Assembly (NCBI RefSeq): GCF_003024195.1
Contig: NZ_KZ679040.1
Span: forward strand, 476,221-540,220
DNA: 64,000 nucleotides
DNA from: Streptomyces dioscori
GTDB lineage: Bacteria; Actinomycetota; Actinomycetes; Streptomycetales; Streptomycetaceae
Direction of reading: 5' to 3'
Part shown: one piece after another, positions 1-8,740 of the stretch
How the letters are laid out: the number at the start of each line of letters is the position of its first letter
How positions within the stretch are numbered: position 1 is the stretch's first letter
Made by a program: the position numbers and the translations under genes
The notes under the pieces: generated by a model
The model's database searches: none
Seen by the model: the letters and a program-made list of their open reading frames with translations, nothing else
What the model was told of the DNA's origin: nothing

Positions 1-343
1 GCACCGACACCGAACGACCCGTCGACCGCCCCGAGACGGCCCGCGAGAGGCGGCCCGACACCGAACGCCGGGACTGCGCGGAGCGCGACGTGGAACGGGC
101 GGACGCACGGGAGCCGGAGCGTGAACTCCCGCTGCCCGAACCGCGGGAGCCCTTGCCGCCCGCCGTGATCCCGGTCGGCGGCGAACCCACCATGCCCGTC
201 GACGAGACGACCGGCGCCAGACCGCAGGTGTCGCAGTACAGCTCACCGCCGCCCATGTCCTCGTACGACCCGGGGCAGCCGGGCCGCTGGCACTGCTTCT
301 GCTGACTCTCCTGACTCGGCCGGCTCTCGTTCGGCTGACTCAT
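1..343 (-). CDS. PknG-like serine/threonine protein kinase, N-terminal part only
   Basis: Only the first 114 or so codons are present; the gene runs off the left edge. The reading frame starts at the ATG at 343, which overlaps the TGA of the upstream gene by 4 bp (ATGA). The visible protein is a hydrophilic Ser/Arg-rich segment with a metal-binding knuckle, CQRPGC followed by CDTC about 18 residues later. This is the rubredoxin-like N-terminus found on PknG-type kinases. The kinase domain itself would lie outside the window. The identification rests on this knuckle plus the neighbouring GlnH-like and GlnX-like genes, which accompany pknG in mycobacteria and other actinobacteria. In that family the kinase is soluble and controls glutamate metabolism through GarA/OdhI-type FHA proteins. 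Confidence 0.7.
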   Translation of the reverse strand, partial: MSQPNESRPSQESQQKQCQRPGCPGSYEDMGGGELYCDTCGLAPVVSSTGMVGSPPTGITAGGKGSRGSGSGSSRSGSRASARSTSRSAQSRRSVSGRLSRAVSGRSTGRSVSV

Positions 344-1662
344 GACTCCCCCCTCCGGTCCTGTGGCCCGCCGTCCCCGGGGACCCTCGGCACCAGTACT
401 TCGGCGGCCGCCTGCTGATAGCGCAGCACCGCCTGTTCCGCCACGCGCAGGTCGCAGGGCGCGCTCCACAGCATGCGGCGCGCCGCGTCGTACCGCTCCA
501 CCAGCAGCGGATCCTCGGCGAAGCCGAGCCGTGCGACCTTCGCCTTGTACGCGTCGAGACGGCCGCGCAGCTCCGCGCGGACCGCGAGCGGCGCGGTGAC
601 CGCGGTCAACGACTCGCGGGCGCGCAGCAGTTCGTCCTCGGCCTTCTCCTCCAGGGACTCCAGCAGGGGCGACAGACGGTGCCACTGCGCGTGCCTGCGG
701 TACTCGGAGGCCATGGCCAGCTGTTCCTGCAGCGCGGTCGGCGGGCCGCTCACCGCGGGCACCTCGGAGGCGGCGATCTTCGCCAGCACCTCGCCGCGCG
801 CGCTCCTCGCCTCGGCCAGCGTGCGGTCCGCGCGGCTCAGCACGTCCCGCAGCCGCACCAGCCGCGCCTCCGCGTCCTGCCGCACGGTGAGCACGGCGTC
901 GATCTCGCGGCGCACCTCTTCCAGTGCGCGCGCCTCGCGGTCGTAGCGCGTCGTGTCGGGACGGCCGCCGCCCGGCGCCGAACTCCCCTGCGCGGGCGCC
1001 CAGAAGGCCAGCGGGTCGGACACCACCTGCTCGCGCAACGACGTCAGTGTGCGGGTGATGCGCTCCAGGTCGTCGCCCGAGGGGTGCTCACCGGGCCGTA
1101 CGCCCACGGAGTGCGCGAGCCTGCGGGTGCGCTGCAGCTCGGCGGCCAGTAAATCTATCCGGGCGGGCAGCGCCGACCAGACGGCGTCGGCCGTGACGAC
1201 CATGTCCAGCGAGGTCGCGTACAACTCGTTCATCCGCTCGACGAGTTCGGCGAGGGTGAAGCGCTCGCTCAGTCTGCCCGTGCCCGCCATCGTGGGCGCG
1301 GCGGCCGTGGCGGAGGCGCTGCCGGCCACCGTGACGCTCTCGCCGCGCAGCAGTTCCGTCAGTTCCACGAGGTCGTCGCGGCTGGACCAGCGTCTGCGGG
1401 AGCGGATCTCGCGGGCGGAGCGCAGCGCGTCGGCGTACGCGTCGAAGTAGGACCAGAGCAGGGTGATCGACGCCTCGGCGGTGCCCCAGCGCTCCTTGGT
1501 GGTGCCCGTCAGCTCGGCACCTTCGAGGAGTCTGCGGCCCGCGTGGTCCTGGAGGGCGAGGAGCGAGGTCTCGATGGCCTCGTGCTCCGCGCCGAGCCGC
1601 GCCAGCGCACGGTCCACCTCGTCCCGGTCCAGTACCGGCCCGGATGGTCCCGCGACGCCCAT
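340..1662 (-). CDS. conserved actinobacterial protein of the PknG/GlnH/GlnX locus, helical
   Basis: A 440-residue soluble protein without signal peptide or membrane segment. It is rich in Glu/Arg/Leu helices, with long stretches that look like coiled coil (residues about 20-80 and 230-330) separated by an Ala/Gly/Thr-rich linker near residues 115-130. No catalytic motif is visible and no enzyme family is recognised. It sits between the GlnH-like gene and the PknG-like kinase on the same strand, with a 4-bp stop/start overlap to the kinase, so the two are translationally coupled. That context suggests a role in the same amino-acid-sensing system, perhaps as a scaffold, but this is inference. 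Confidence 0.75.
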   Translation of the reverse strand: MGVAGPSGPVLDRDEVDRALARLGAEHEAIETSLLALQDHAGRRLLEGAELTGTTKERWGTAEASITLLWSYFDAYADALRSAREIRSRRRWSSRDDLVELTELLRGESVTVAGSASATAAAPTMAGTGRLSERFTLAELVERMNELYATSLDMVVTADAVWSALPARIDLLAAELQRTRRLAHSVGVRPGEHPSGDDLERITRTLTSLREQVVSDPLAFWAPAQGSSAPGGGRPDTTRYDREARALEEVRREIDAVLTVRQDAEARLVRLRDVLSRADRTLAEARSARGEVLAKIAASEVPAVSGPPTALQEQLAMASEYRRHAQWHRLSPLLESLEEKAEDELLRARESLTAVTAPLAVRAELRGRLDAYKAKVARLGFAEDPLLVERYDAARRMLWSAPCDLRVAEQAVLRYQQAAAEVLVPRVPGDGGPQDRRGES

Positions 1663-1786
1663 CGATCACCCCTCGTTTCCTGTTGCCCGCGCTGGTCGGT
1701 CCTGTACCGCTCGTCCCGCGCCGCTCGTCTCGTCGTCCCGGTGCGCAGTCATCCGCGTCCTCCGCGGAACTACGGGAGTGTCATGG

Positions 1787-2809
1787 TCATTTGTACTGGA
1801 CCGGGGGCGGCCCGGACGACTCACCGAGGCTCTCGGCGAGCCACTTGTCGTACGACGTCCGCCAGCCGTCCTTGCGGTAGTCCACCAGGATCTGGTTGAC
1901 CCGGCGCACCAGGTCGTCGGCGCCCTTCTTCATCGCCACGCCGTAGAACTCGTCGGTGAACGGCTCGCCCTTGAGCCCGACCGTCGGGTCCTGTGCGGCC
2001 TGGCTCGCGGCGAGCGCCCCGTCGGTCACCACGGCGTCCGCCTCGCCGAGCTGCAGCCGTACCAGGCAGTCGAGTTGGTTCGGCACGGTGCGGTCCCTGA
2101 AGTCGGCGGACGCCGGGAGGGCGCCGTCCTTCTCGGCCGCGTCCAGCGAGTCCCAGGCGGTCGAGCCCTTCGCCGTGCAGATCCGCTTCTTCGCCAGGGA
2201 CTTGTCGAGCCCGGTGATGCCCGACTTCTTCGGGGCAAGCACCTGCTGGCCGGTCTCGAAGTACGGCGACGAGAAGGCGACCTGCTTCAGCCGGTCGCAG
2301 TTGATCGTCATGGTGCGCACCACCATGTCGACCTTCTCGTCCTGGATCGCCGGGATGCGCTGATCGGTGGGGATGGCCCGGAAGCGGACGTTGTTCGGCT
2401 TCGCTCCGACGATCTTGTCCGCGATCTCGTGCGCCAGGTCGATGTCGAAGCCCTCCAGCTCGGCGTCGTCCGACTCGCTGTTCGGGTCGCGGTAGCCGAA
2501 TCGGTAGCTGTTCTGGTCGACCCCGATGATCAGGTAGCCGCGTTTCTTGATCTTCTGGACCGTCTTGCCGTCCTGGTCGCCCGAGGACGGCGACAGGCTC
2601 TGCTTCTCGGGGTCCGTGCACTTCGGAGCCCTGATCTGGTCGCCCGTGGCCGTGCCCTGCCCGGCGAGGTCCTCGGCGTCGTTCCCACGTGACTGGGTCA
2701 CCGGCAGGAGCAGTGCGAAGACCGCCGCCAGGGCACAGACGACCGCCATGGCCCCCACTCCGCCCCAGCCCCTCAGGCTGGCTCGCAGACGTCGCGCGTT
2801 CATCGTCAT
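1787..2809 (-). CDS. glnH: glutamate/aspartate-type periplasmic-binding protein (GlnH-like)
   Basis: About 340 residues. The N-terminus MTMNARRLRASLRG is followed by a hydrophobic stretch ending in PVTQSRG, so it is exported or membrane anchored. The rest is a class 3 solute-binding fold: KRGYLIIGVDQNSYRFGYRD at the start of lobe 1, ELEGFDIDLAHEIADKI, then VDMVVRTMTINCDRL and VAFSSPYFETGQQVLAPK, all characteristic of glutamate/glutamine-binding proteins. There is no ABC permease or ATPase next to it. Instead it follows a GlnX-like membrane protein by 8 bp and precedes the PknG locus, so it is better read as the extracytoplasmic sensor of the GlnH-GlnX-PknG signalling module than as a transporter part. 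A second ATG at 2803 has the better spacing to the upstream GAGGGGG and could be the true start. Confidence 0.8.
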   Translation of the reverse strand: MTMNARRLRASLRGWGGVGAMAVVCALAAVFALLLPVTQSRGNDAEDLAGQGTATGDQIRAPKCTDPEKQSLSPSSGDQDGKTVQKIKKRGYLIIGVDQNSYRFGYRDPNSESDDAELEGFDIDLAHEIADKIVGAKPNNVRFRAIPTDQRIPAIQDEKVDMVVRTMTINCDRLKQVAFSSPYFETGQQVLAPKKSGITGLDKSLAKKRICTAKGSTAWDSLDAAEKDGALPASADFRDRTVPNQLDCLVRLQLGEADAVVTDGALAASQAAQDPTVGLKGEPFTDEFYGVAMKKGADDLVRRVNQILVDYRKDGWRTSYDKWLAESLGESSGPPPVQYK

Positions 2810-2817
2810 GCCCCCTC

Positions 2818-4275
2818 TCACCGGTACTCCGACAGCCTGCGCCCGATGCCCAGCACCGCGCCGGCCGCGGCCAGCACGGCGAGCACCGCGGCGCCCACCA
2901 CGAGGCCGTTCATCGCGCCCCGGCCGTCTCCGGCCGCCTGCTCGAACTCGGCGCGCTCGTGCGTGAGCGCGGCCTTCAGGTTCGTCTCCACGTTGTCGAA
3001 GCACTCGCCCGTCGGTTTGTCGGCCTTCGAGCCGATGACCCGGGCCAGCGCGCCCTGGTAGTTGCCCAGCTGGTCCTGCTCGCGGGCTTCCGCGTGCCGC
3101 TGCTTCCAGACCTTCATGTTGCCCGTCGCGGCCTCGACGGGTTTCACGCCCGTGCTGTCGTCGGCGAGGTCCGCGGCGGCGGCCAGCTTCTTGGTGAGGT
3201 CCTTCATCTGCACTTCGAAGTCGTAGTCGAACGTGTCGACGGTCTGCTTCCCGGCTTCCGTGACCACGTCCTTGGTCTCCGCGCCGCGGGAGACCAGCGT
3301 CAGGTTCTCGTTGCTGCGGGCCTTGAGCGAGGCGAGCCGGGCGTCGTTCAGCGTGTTCATCGAGCGCACACCGTGGTCGTACGAGTCGTTCAGCCCGGCG
3401 CGGGCGACGGTGTGGCCGACGACCAGCCAGAGCAGGACGACCGTGGTGGCGGCGGTGGCGGCGACCATGCCGTGGTTCAGTACACGGTTGGTCCGGCGGT
3501 AGTTGCGCCGCTGGGCCCACACGAGGCCGCCGATGGCCACGGCACCGGCGCCGATGGCGATCCACGGATAGGGCGTCGCGTCGTCGTAGTCGGAGCGCAG
3601 CCGCTGGTTCTCCACCGTGTAGAGCCGCTCGGCGTCTTCGAGCATGATCTGCATCTTCGCGTTCGCGTACCGCAGGTAGGCGCCGCCCAGGGGGTAGCCC
3701 TGCCGGTTGTTGGCGCGGGCCCGCTCGACCAGGCCCTTGTACTCGGGAAGCATCTTGTTGAGGTCGGTGATGGTCTTCGCCGAGGTGGACCCCGGTTCGG
3801 AGTTGGCCGCCGCGGTCACCAGTTTGTCCGCGGCCAGACTGATGTCGTCCTCGTACCGCTGGCGGGTCTTGGCCGGTTCCTGGCCGCCCGCGAGGAAGCC
3901 GCTGGACGCCGCCGTGTTGGCGTCGGCGAGGGATCGGTAGATGTCGGCCGCGTCGGCGCTCAGCGGCTGGCTGCTGTGCAGCACGTCGTCCGCGGCGGCC
4001 GAACGTTCCGTCATCTCCCAGGCGGTGACCGCGCCGAACGCGACCACCAGGACGGCGAGGACCGCGCCGATGATGCGCAGCCGTCCGGGCTCGGTGGTCG
4101 CCCCGGCCCGCAGCCGGTCGACGCCCTCCGCCCACGCCGTGCGCCGCGGGGGTCCGCCGTCGGGCCCGCCCGCGCGGCCCTGCGGCCCCGGTGGCGGTGC
4201 CTGCGGCGGGATCGCAGGCGACGCGCCCGCCTGCCCCTGCGGTGGCGCCGCGGTGCTCTGCTGCTGGTATGTCAC
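2818..4275 (-). CDS. glnX: GlnX-like transmembrane sensor protein
   Basis: About 485 residues from the GTG at 4275, which is preceded by a strong GGGGGAGG at good distance. An in-frame ATG at 4305 would add ten residues. A Pro/Gln/Gly-rich cytosolic N-terminus is followed by a first membrane helix (IIGAVLAVLVVAFGAVTAW). A long helical extracytoplasmic part comes next, then two central helices (WIAIGAGAVAIGGLVWA and VAATAATTVVLLWLVVGHTV), a second helical external domain, and a last helix near the C-terminus. This four-helix, two-loop layout resembles a chemoreceptor-like sensor and matches GlnX, which is thought to link GlnH to PknG. It lies directly upstream of glnH on the same strand with 8 bp between, supporting one operon of four genes ending in the kinase. 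Confidence 0.65.
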   Translation of the reverse strand: MTYQQQSTAAPPQGQAGASPAIPPQAPPPGPQGRAGGPDGGPPRRTAWAEGVDRLRAGATTEPGRLRIIGAVLAVLVVAFGAVTAWEMTERSAAADDVLHSSQPLSADAADIYRSLADANTAASSGFLAGGQEPAKTRQRYEDDISLAADKLVTAAANSEPGSTSAKTITDLNKMLPEYKGLVERARANNRQGYPLGGAYLRYANAKMQIMLEDAERLYTVENQRLRSDYDDATPYPWIAIGAGAVAIGGLVWAQRRNYRRTNRVLNHGMVAATAATTVVLLWLVVGHTVARAGLNDSYDHGVRSMNTLNDARLASLKARSNENLTLVSRGAETKDVVTEAGKQTVDTFDYDFEVQMKDLTKKLAAAADLADDSTGVKPVEAATGNMKVWKQRHAEAREQDQLGNYQGALARVIGSKADKPTGECFDNVETNLKAALTHERAEFEQAAGDGRGAMNGLVVGAAVLAVLAAAGAVLGIGRRLSEYR

Positions 4276-4477
4276 CTGACCTCCCCCATGGTCGTCGCCG
4301 GTCATCTCCGCCCGGCGCCGAGGCACACGGGAAGAGACGCTCGGCCGCAAGTATCGCCGCCGGGACCGACATCCGAACAGGCCTTGACGCGATCTTGGTC
4401 GGATTGCGGCCCGGCGAAGATCCCGCACCCCCCTGCCCATGAATACGCCAACCCGAACAGTTCGGTTCCCGGCGTGC

Positions 4478-5566
4478 TCAGACCCTCTCGTAAAACTCCC
4501 GTACGCGGGCGTGCGCCCGAGCCGGGGCGCCCTGGTGGTCGAGGCCGAGGAGCGCGGCCCCGAGGACCGGGCGGGCGGTGACTACCCGGGGTACGGCCTT
4601 GGGGGCGCGCTCGGCCAGCAGCTCCCGTACGCGGTCGTCGAGTTGGGGGTGGCGGGCGGCCAGCACACCGCCGCCGAGCAGCACCGGCACCTCCTCGCCC
4701 AGCAGGTCGAGGCGGGTCAGGGCGACGACCGCCATGGCCACCACCTCGTCCGCCAGCCGGTCGACGAGCGCGCGGGCCACCGGGTCGCCGTCCGCGGCCG
4801 TGGCGAACAGGACCGGCGTCAGCTCATGGCGCCGCACGTCCTCGACGCGGCCCAGGTGCAGGGCCTCGATCAGCTCGTACATCGTGCTCAGGCCGAAGTG
4901 CGCGGGCACGGTGCGGGCCAGTTCGGTCGGGGCGCCCCGGCCGTCCTCGGCGCGCGCCGCGTGCCACAGCGCCTCCTCGGAGAGGCCCCAGCCGCCGCCC
5001 CAGTCGCCGGAGATCCGGCCGAGGGCGGGGAAGCGGGCGACCCGGCCGTCGGGCCGCATGCCCACGCAGTTGATGCCCGCGCCGCACACCACGGCGACGC
5101 CCCGCGGCTCCTCGACACCGGCGCGCAGTATCGCGAAGGTGTCGTTGCGGACGTCCACGGTCGTCCCCCACGCGCGCGCGTGCAGCGCGGCGGCCAGCCG
5201 CTCCTCCTCCACGGGCAGATCGGCGTTGGCGAGACACGCGGAGACATGGCCGACGGCGGTGACGCCCGCCGCGGCGAAGGCCCGGCCGACGGCGTCGGCG
5301 AGCGTGTCCACCGCCTGCCGGACACCGACGACGGGGGGCCGGAATCCGCCGCCGCGCGCCGTGCCGAGCACGCTTCCGTCGCCCGCCACCACCGCGACGT
5401 CGGTCTTGCTGTTCCCCGCGTCCACGGCGAGGACGGTGTGTTCGGCCCCCATGTGGGCGGCCGGGTGGGTGTATTCGGCCTCCATGTGGGCTGCGGGGCG
5501 CGTGTGTTCGGCCTCCGTGCGGGCGGCGGGATCGGTGTGTTCGGGACCCGTGTGGGACGCGCTCAT
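4478..5566 (-). CDS. csnK: BadF/BadG-type N-acetylglucosamine kinase family (CsnK-like)
   Basis: About 362 residues. The kinase fold begins at VLAVDAGNSKTDVAVVAGDG (phosphate-1 loop of the ASKHA superfamily), followed by DWGGGWGLSEEALWHAARA and VLLGGGVLAAR near the C-terminus. The family phosphorylates amino sugars such as GlcNAc or glucosamine in the cytosol. The ATG at 5566 overlaps the stop of the upstream glycosidase gene by 4 bp, so it is the last gene of the csn-type operon. The first 38 or so residues are not part of the fold: they are an 11-residue unit (like AAHMEAEYTHP) repeated about four times, encoded by a 33-bp tandem repeat. A shorter start at the ATG at 5452 would give a protein without this extension. 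Confidence 0.8.
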   Translation of the reverse strand: MSASHTGPEHTDPAARTEAEHTRPAAHMEAEYTHPAAHMGAEHTVLAVDAGNSKTDVAVVAGDGSVLGTARGGGFRPPVVGVRQAVDTLADAVGRAFAAAGVTAVGHVSACLANADLPVEEERLAAALHARAWGTTVDVRNDTFAILRAGVEEPRGVAVVCGAGINCVGMRPDGRVARFPALGRISGDWGGGWGLSEEALWHAARAEDGRGAPTELARTVPAHFGLSTMYELIEALHLGRVEDVRRHELTPVLFATAADGDPVARALVDRLADEVVAMAVVALTRLDLLGEEVPVLLGGGVLAARHPQLDDRVRELLAERAPKAVPRVVTARPVLGAALLGLDHQGAPARAHARVREFYERV

Positions 5567-5567
5567 G
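5436..5567. repeat. 33-bp tandem repeat, four copies, within csnK N-terminus
   Basis: The string GTGT(G/A)TTCGG recurs at 5436, 5469, 5502 and 5535, an exact 33-bp period, with the intervening sequence diverged by a few bases. As 33 is a multiple of three the frame is kept and the repeat encodes an N-terminal 11-residue repeat of the kinase. Confidence 0.85.
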
Positions 5568-6828
5568 CCCACGCGAGGTGCTCCCGGTTGTGCGCGATCA
5601 GCCGGTCGGTGAGGCCGTCGGCGAGGGCGTACTGGCCGACCAGGGGATGCGCGAGCAGTGCCCGGAACACCCGCTCGCGGCCCCCGCGCAGGGCGGCCTC
5701 CAGGGCCAGGTCCTCGTACGCGGTGACGTTCGCCATCAGCCCGGCGAACAACGGGTCCACCGGTGCCACGGGCAGCGGGGCGGCCCCCGAGTGCCCGACC
5801 GCCGCCTGCACCTCGATCACGGCGTCGTCGGGCAGGAACGGCAGTGTGCCCCGGTTGTAGGTGTTCACCACCTGGTACGGGCTGCCGCCCCCGCCCAGCA
5901 GGGACGCGGCGAGGTCGACGGCCGCCTCCGAGTAGTAGGCCCCGCCCCGCTTGCCCAGCAGCGCCGGCTTCTCGTCGAGCGCCGGGTCGCCGTACATCGT
6001 CAGCAACTCACGTTCCATCTCGGCCACTTCCGCGGCCCGTGACGGCTTCGTGCCCAGCTCCCGTACGACCTCGTCGTGCGCGTAGAAGTAGCGCAGGTAG
6101 TAGGACGGGACGACTCCCAGGCGGTCGAGGACGCCGCTCGGCAGCCGCAGGTCCCCGGCGATGGCCTCACCGTGCTCGGCGAGCAGCTTCGGCAGGACGT
6201 TCTCGCCCTCGGGACCGCCGAGGCGCACATGGGTTTCCCAGGTGAGGTGGTTGAGGCCCACATGGTCCAAATGCACATCGGTGGGGGAGACCCCCAGCAT
6301 GCCGGCGAACTTCCGCTGGAATCCGATCGCCACATTGCACAGTCCGACCGCTTTGTGACCGGCCTGGAGGAGAGCGCGGGTCACGATGCCGACCGGGTTC
6401 GTGAAGTCGATGATCCAGGCGTCCGGGTTGGCGCGCCGGACGCGCTCGGCGATGTCGAGGACCACCGGGACCGTACGCAGCGCCTTGGCGAGGCCGCCCG
6501 CGCCGGTGGTCTCCTGGCCGACGCAGCCGCACTCCAGCGGCCAGGTCTCGTCCTCGTTGCGGGCGGCCTGGCCGCCCACGCGGAGCTGGAGCAGCACGGC
6601 GTCGGCGCCCTCGACGCCCGCGTCGAGATCGTCGGTCGTGGTGATCCGCCCGGGGTGCCCCTGCTTGGCGAAGATGCGCCGGGCCAGCCCGCCGACCAGT
6701 TCGAGCCGGTCGAGCGCCGGGTCGACGAGGACCAGCTCCTCGACGGGCAGGGTGTCGCGCAACCGCGCGAAGCCGTCGATGAGTTCGGGGGTGTAGGTGG
6801 ACCCCCCGCCCACTACTGCGAGTTTCAT
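5563..6828 (-). CDS. csnH: GH4-family 6-phospho-glycosidase-like enzyme (CsnH-like)
   Basis: A 421-residue protein starting MKLAVVGGGSTYTPELIDGF, the NAD-binding Rossmann start of glycoside hydrolase family 4. Further family marks are VLLQLRVGGQAARNEDE, the metal-binding segment IIDFTNPVGIVTRA and VGLCNVAIGF (the conserved Cys), and NHLTWE. GH4 enzymes cleave glycosides by an NAD- and Mn-dependent redox mechanism. In this operon the likely substrate is an imported chito-oligosaccharide or glucosamine dimer, possibly phosphorylated. It lies 2 bp after the permease gene and overlaps the kinase gene by 4 bp. Annotated relatives are usually called 6-phospho-beta-glucosidase; the actual substrate cannot be read from sequence. 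Confidence 0.85.
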   Translation of the reverse strand: MKLAVVGGGSTYTPELIDGFARLRDTLPVEELVLVDPALDRLELVGGLARRIFAKQGHPGRITTTDDLDAGVEGADAVLLQLRVGGQAARNEDETWPLECGCVGQETTGAGGLAKALRTVPVVLDIAERVRRANPDAWIIDFTNPVGIVTRALLQAGHKAVGLCNVAIGFQRKFAGMLGVSPTDVHLDHVGLNHLTWETHVRLGGPEGENVLPKLLAEHGEAIAGDLRLPSGVLDRLGVVPSYYLRYFYAHDEVVRELGTKPSRAAEVAEMERELLTMYGDPALDEKPALLGKRGGAYYSEAAVDLAASLLGGGGSPYQVVNTYNRGTLPFLPDDAVIEVQAAVGHSGAAPLPVAPVDPLFAGLMANVTAYEDLALEAALRGGRERVFRALLAHPLVGQYALADGLTDRLIAHNREHLAWA

Positions 6829-6830
6829 TC

Positions 6831-7754
6831 TCAGCCCTTCACTCCGGTGAGCGTGACGCCTTCGACGAACGCCTTCTGTGCGAAGAAGAACACAACGATC
6901 ACGGGTGCCATGACCAGGACGGTCGCGGCCATCGTCAGATTCCAGTCGGTGTGGTGCGCGCCCTTGAAGGACTCCAGGCCGTAGCTCAGGGTCCAGGCGC
7001 CGGGGTTCTCGGACGCGTAGATCTGCGGCCCGAAGTAGTCGTTCCAGGCGTAGAAGAACTGGAAGAGCGCGACGGCCGCGATACCCGGCTTCGCCATCGG
7101 CAGCACCACCTTCAGCAGGGTCCTCAGGTCCCCGCACCCGTCGACCTTCGCCGCGTCGATGTACTCGTTCGGGATCGTCATCAGGAACTGCCGCAGCAGG
7201 AAGATGGAGAACGCGTCGCCGAACGCCATCGGGATGATCAGCGGCCACAGCGTGCCCGACAGGTCCAGCTGCTTCGCCCAGAACAGATACATCGGGATGA
7301 TGATGACCTGCGGCGGCAGCATCATCATCGAGATGACCAGCATCAGCGACAGGTTCCGGCCACGGAAGCGGAACTTGGCGAGCGCGTACGCCACCGGGAT
7401 CGAGGACGCGACCGTCAGCGCGGTGCCGGCGCCCGCGTACAGGAGGGTGTTCTTCCACCAGGTGAGGAAGCCGGGGGTGTCGAAGACCTTCGTGTAGTTG
7501 CCCCACTCCCAGGTGTCCGGGACCAGGTCCCTGGTGAGCGTCTGGTCGTCGCTCATCAGCGAGGTCAGGACGACGAACACGAAGGGCAGCACGAAGAACA
7601 GCGCGGCGGCGACCCCGAGCGCGTGCACGGCGATCCACTCCAGGAGCGCCTTGCGCCGGGCGGTGCGCTCGGCGGCCGAGACGGGCGGCTTCGGGGACTC
7701 GGGCCCCGACTCCGCCTTCGTGAGCGGTACTTGGGCTTCAGTCGTCTGGGTCAT
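6831..7754 (-). CDS. csnG: sugar ABC transporter permease, MalG/CsnG type
   Basis: A 307-residue integral membrane protein with six predicted helices. It carries the conserved cytoplasmic EAA loop, visible as EYIDAAKVDGCGDLRTLLK, through which the shared ATPase would couple. It follows the CsnF-like permease by 2 bp and precedes the GH4 gene. No ATP-binding protein is encoded nearby, which is usual for Streptomyces sugar importers that use the multitask ATPase MsiK. With its partner it forms the membrane channel for an oligosaccharide delivered by the lipoprotein encoded upstream. Confidence 0.9.
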   Translation of the reverse strand: MTQTTEAQVPLTKAESGPESPKPPVSAAERTARRKALLEWIAVHALGVAAALFFVLPFVFVVLTSLMSDDQTLTRDLVPDTWEWGNYTKVFDTPGFLTWWKNTLLYAGAGTALTVASSIPVAYALAKFRFRGRNLSLMLVISMMMLPPQVIIIPMYLFWAKQLDLSGTLWPLIIPMAFGDAFSIFLLRQFLMTIPNEYIDAAKVDGCGDLRTLLKVVLPMAKPGIAAVALFQFFYAWNDYFGPQIYASENPGAWTLSYGLESFKGAHHTDWNLTMAATVLVMAPVIVVFFFAQKAFVEGVTLTGVKG

Positions 7755-7756
7755 GG

Positions 7757-8734
7757 TCAGTCACCTGCCTGGATGAGACCGCCGCGGCGCCGCATCAGGA
7801 ACGCGGTGAACGCCATGGACAGCGCGAACAGCACCAGCGCGACCACGCACGCGGAGCCGTAGTCGAACCGCTGGAAGCCGAGGTTGTAGACGAGCTGGGG
7901 CAGGGTGAGCGTCGACTTGTCGGGGTACCCCGGTTCGAACTGCTGGCCCGAGCCGCCGATGATCCCGGAGGCGACCTTCCCGGCGACCAGCGGCTGCGTG
8001 TAGTACTGCATCGTCTGGATGACCCCGGTGACCACGGCGAACATCACGATCGGCGAGATGTTCGGCAGCGTCACGAACCGGAACCGCTGCCAGGCCGACG
8101 CCCCGTCCAGCTCGGCGGCCTCGTACTGCTCCTTCGGTACGTCGAGCAGCGCGGCCATGAAGATGACCATCAGGTCGCCGACGCCCCACAGGGCCAGCAT
8201 GGTCAGTGCGGGCTTGGACCAGGTGGCGTCCGTGAACCAGCCGGGCGTCGGCAGACCGAGGTCGCCGAGCACCGAGTTGACCGGCCCCGTACCCGGGTTG
8301 AGCAGGAACACGAAGGCCAGCGTGGCGGCGACCGGCGGCGCGAGGTAGGGCAGGTAGAACAGCGTGCGGAAGACACCCGTACCGGTCTTGATCTTCGTGA
8401 TCAGCAGGCCGATCCCCAGGCCGAAGACGACCCGGAAGGTGACCATGACGAGCACCAGCCACAGGGTGTTGCGCAGCGCCGGCCAGAACATGGGGTAGTC
8501 GTTGAAGACGTAACTCCAGTTCTCCAGCCCCCGGAACTCCGGGACGCCGAAGCCGTCGTACCTCATGAAGGAGAAGTACACGGTCGAGATCAGCGGGTAC
8601 GCGAAGAAGACGCTGAAGCCGATCAGCCACGGCGACATGAAGGCGGCCGTGCGCAGGGCCTGTTTCCTGCGTTTCGTCCGCAGGGTGTTCGTGCGCAGGG
8701 TGGGTGAGGTCGCGGAGGCGGGGAGCGTGGACAT
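7757..8734 (-). CDS. csnF: sugar ABC transporter permease, MalF/CsnF type
   Basis: A 325-residue membrane protein with an Arg/Lys-rich N-terminus (LRTKRRKQALRTAAF), then a first helix LIGFSVFFAYPLI and five more. The EAA loop reads EQYEAAELDGASAWQRFRF. It is the MalF-like half of the transporter, six bases after the binding-protein gene and coupled to the MalG-like half. Confidence 0.9.
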   Translation of the reverse strand: MSTLPASATSPTLRTNTLRTKRRKQALRTAAFMSPWLIGFSVFFAYPLISTVYFSFMRYDGFGVPEFRGLENWSYVFNDYPMFWPALRNTLWLVLVMVTFRVVFGLGIGLLITKIKTGTGVFRTLFYLPYLAPPVAATLAFVFLLNPGTGPVNSVLGDLGLPTPGWFTDATWSKPALTMLALWGVGDLMVIFMAALLDVPKEQYEAAELDGASAWQRFRFVTLPNISPIVMFAVVTGVIQTMQYYTQPLVAGKVASGIIGGSGQQFEPGYPDKSTLTLPQLVYNLGFQRFDYGSACVVALVLFALSMAFTAFLMRRRGGLIQAGD

Positions 8735-8740
8735 CGGGCG

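Noticed and set aside
2689..4581. A 630-codon plus-strand open frame opposite the GlnH/GlnX-like genes
   Set aside because: Its translation is low-complexity Arg/Pro/Val-rich with no domain, and it lies fully antisense to two well-supported genes; a G/C-rich shadow frame.
5436..5567. CRISPR-like array from the 33-bp repeats
   Set aside because: Units are contiguous without spacers, in frame, and lie within a coding sequence.
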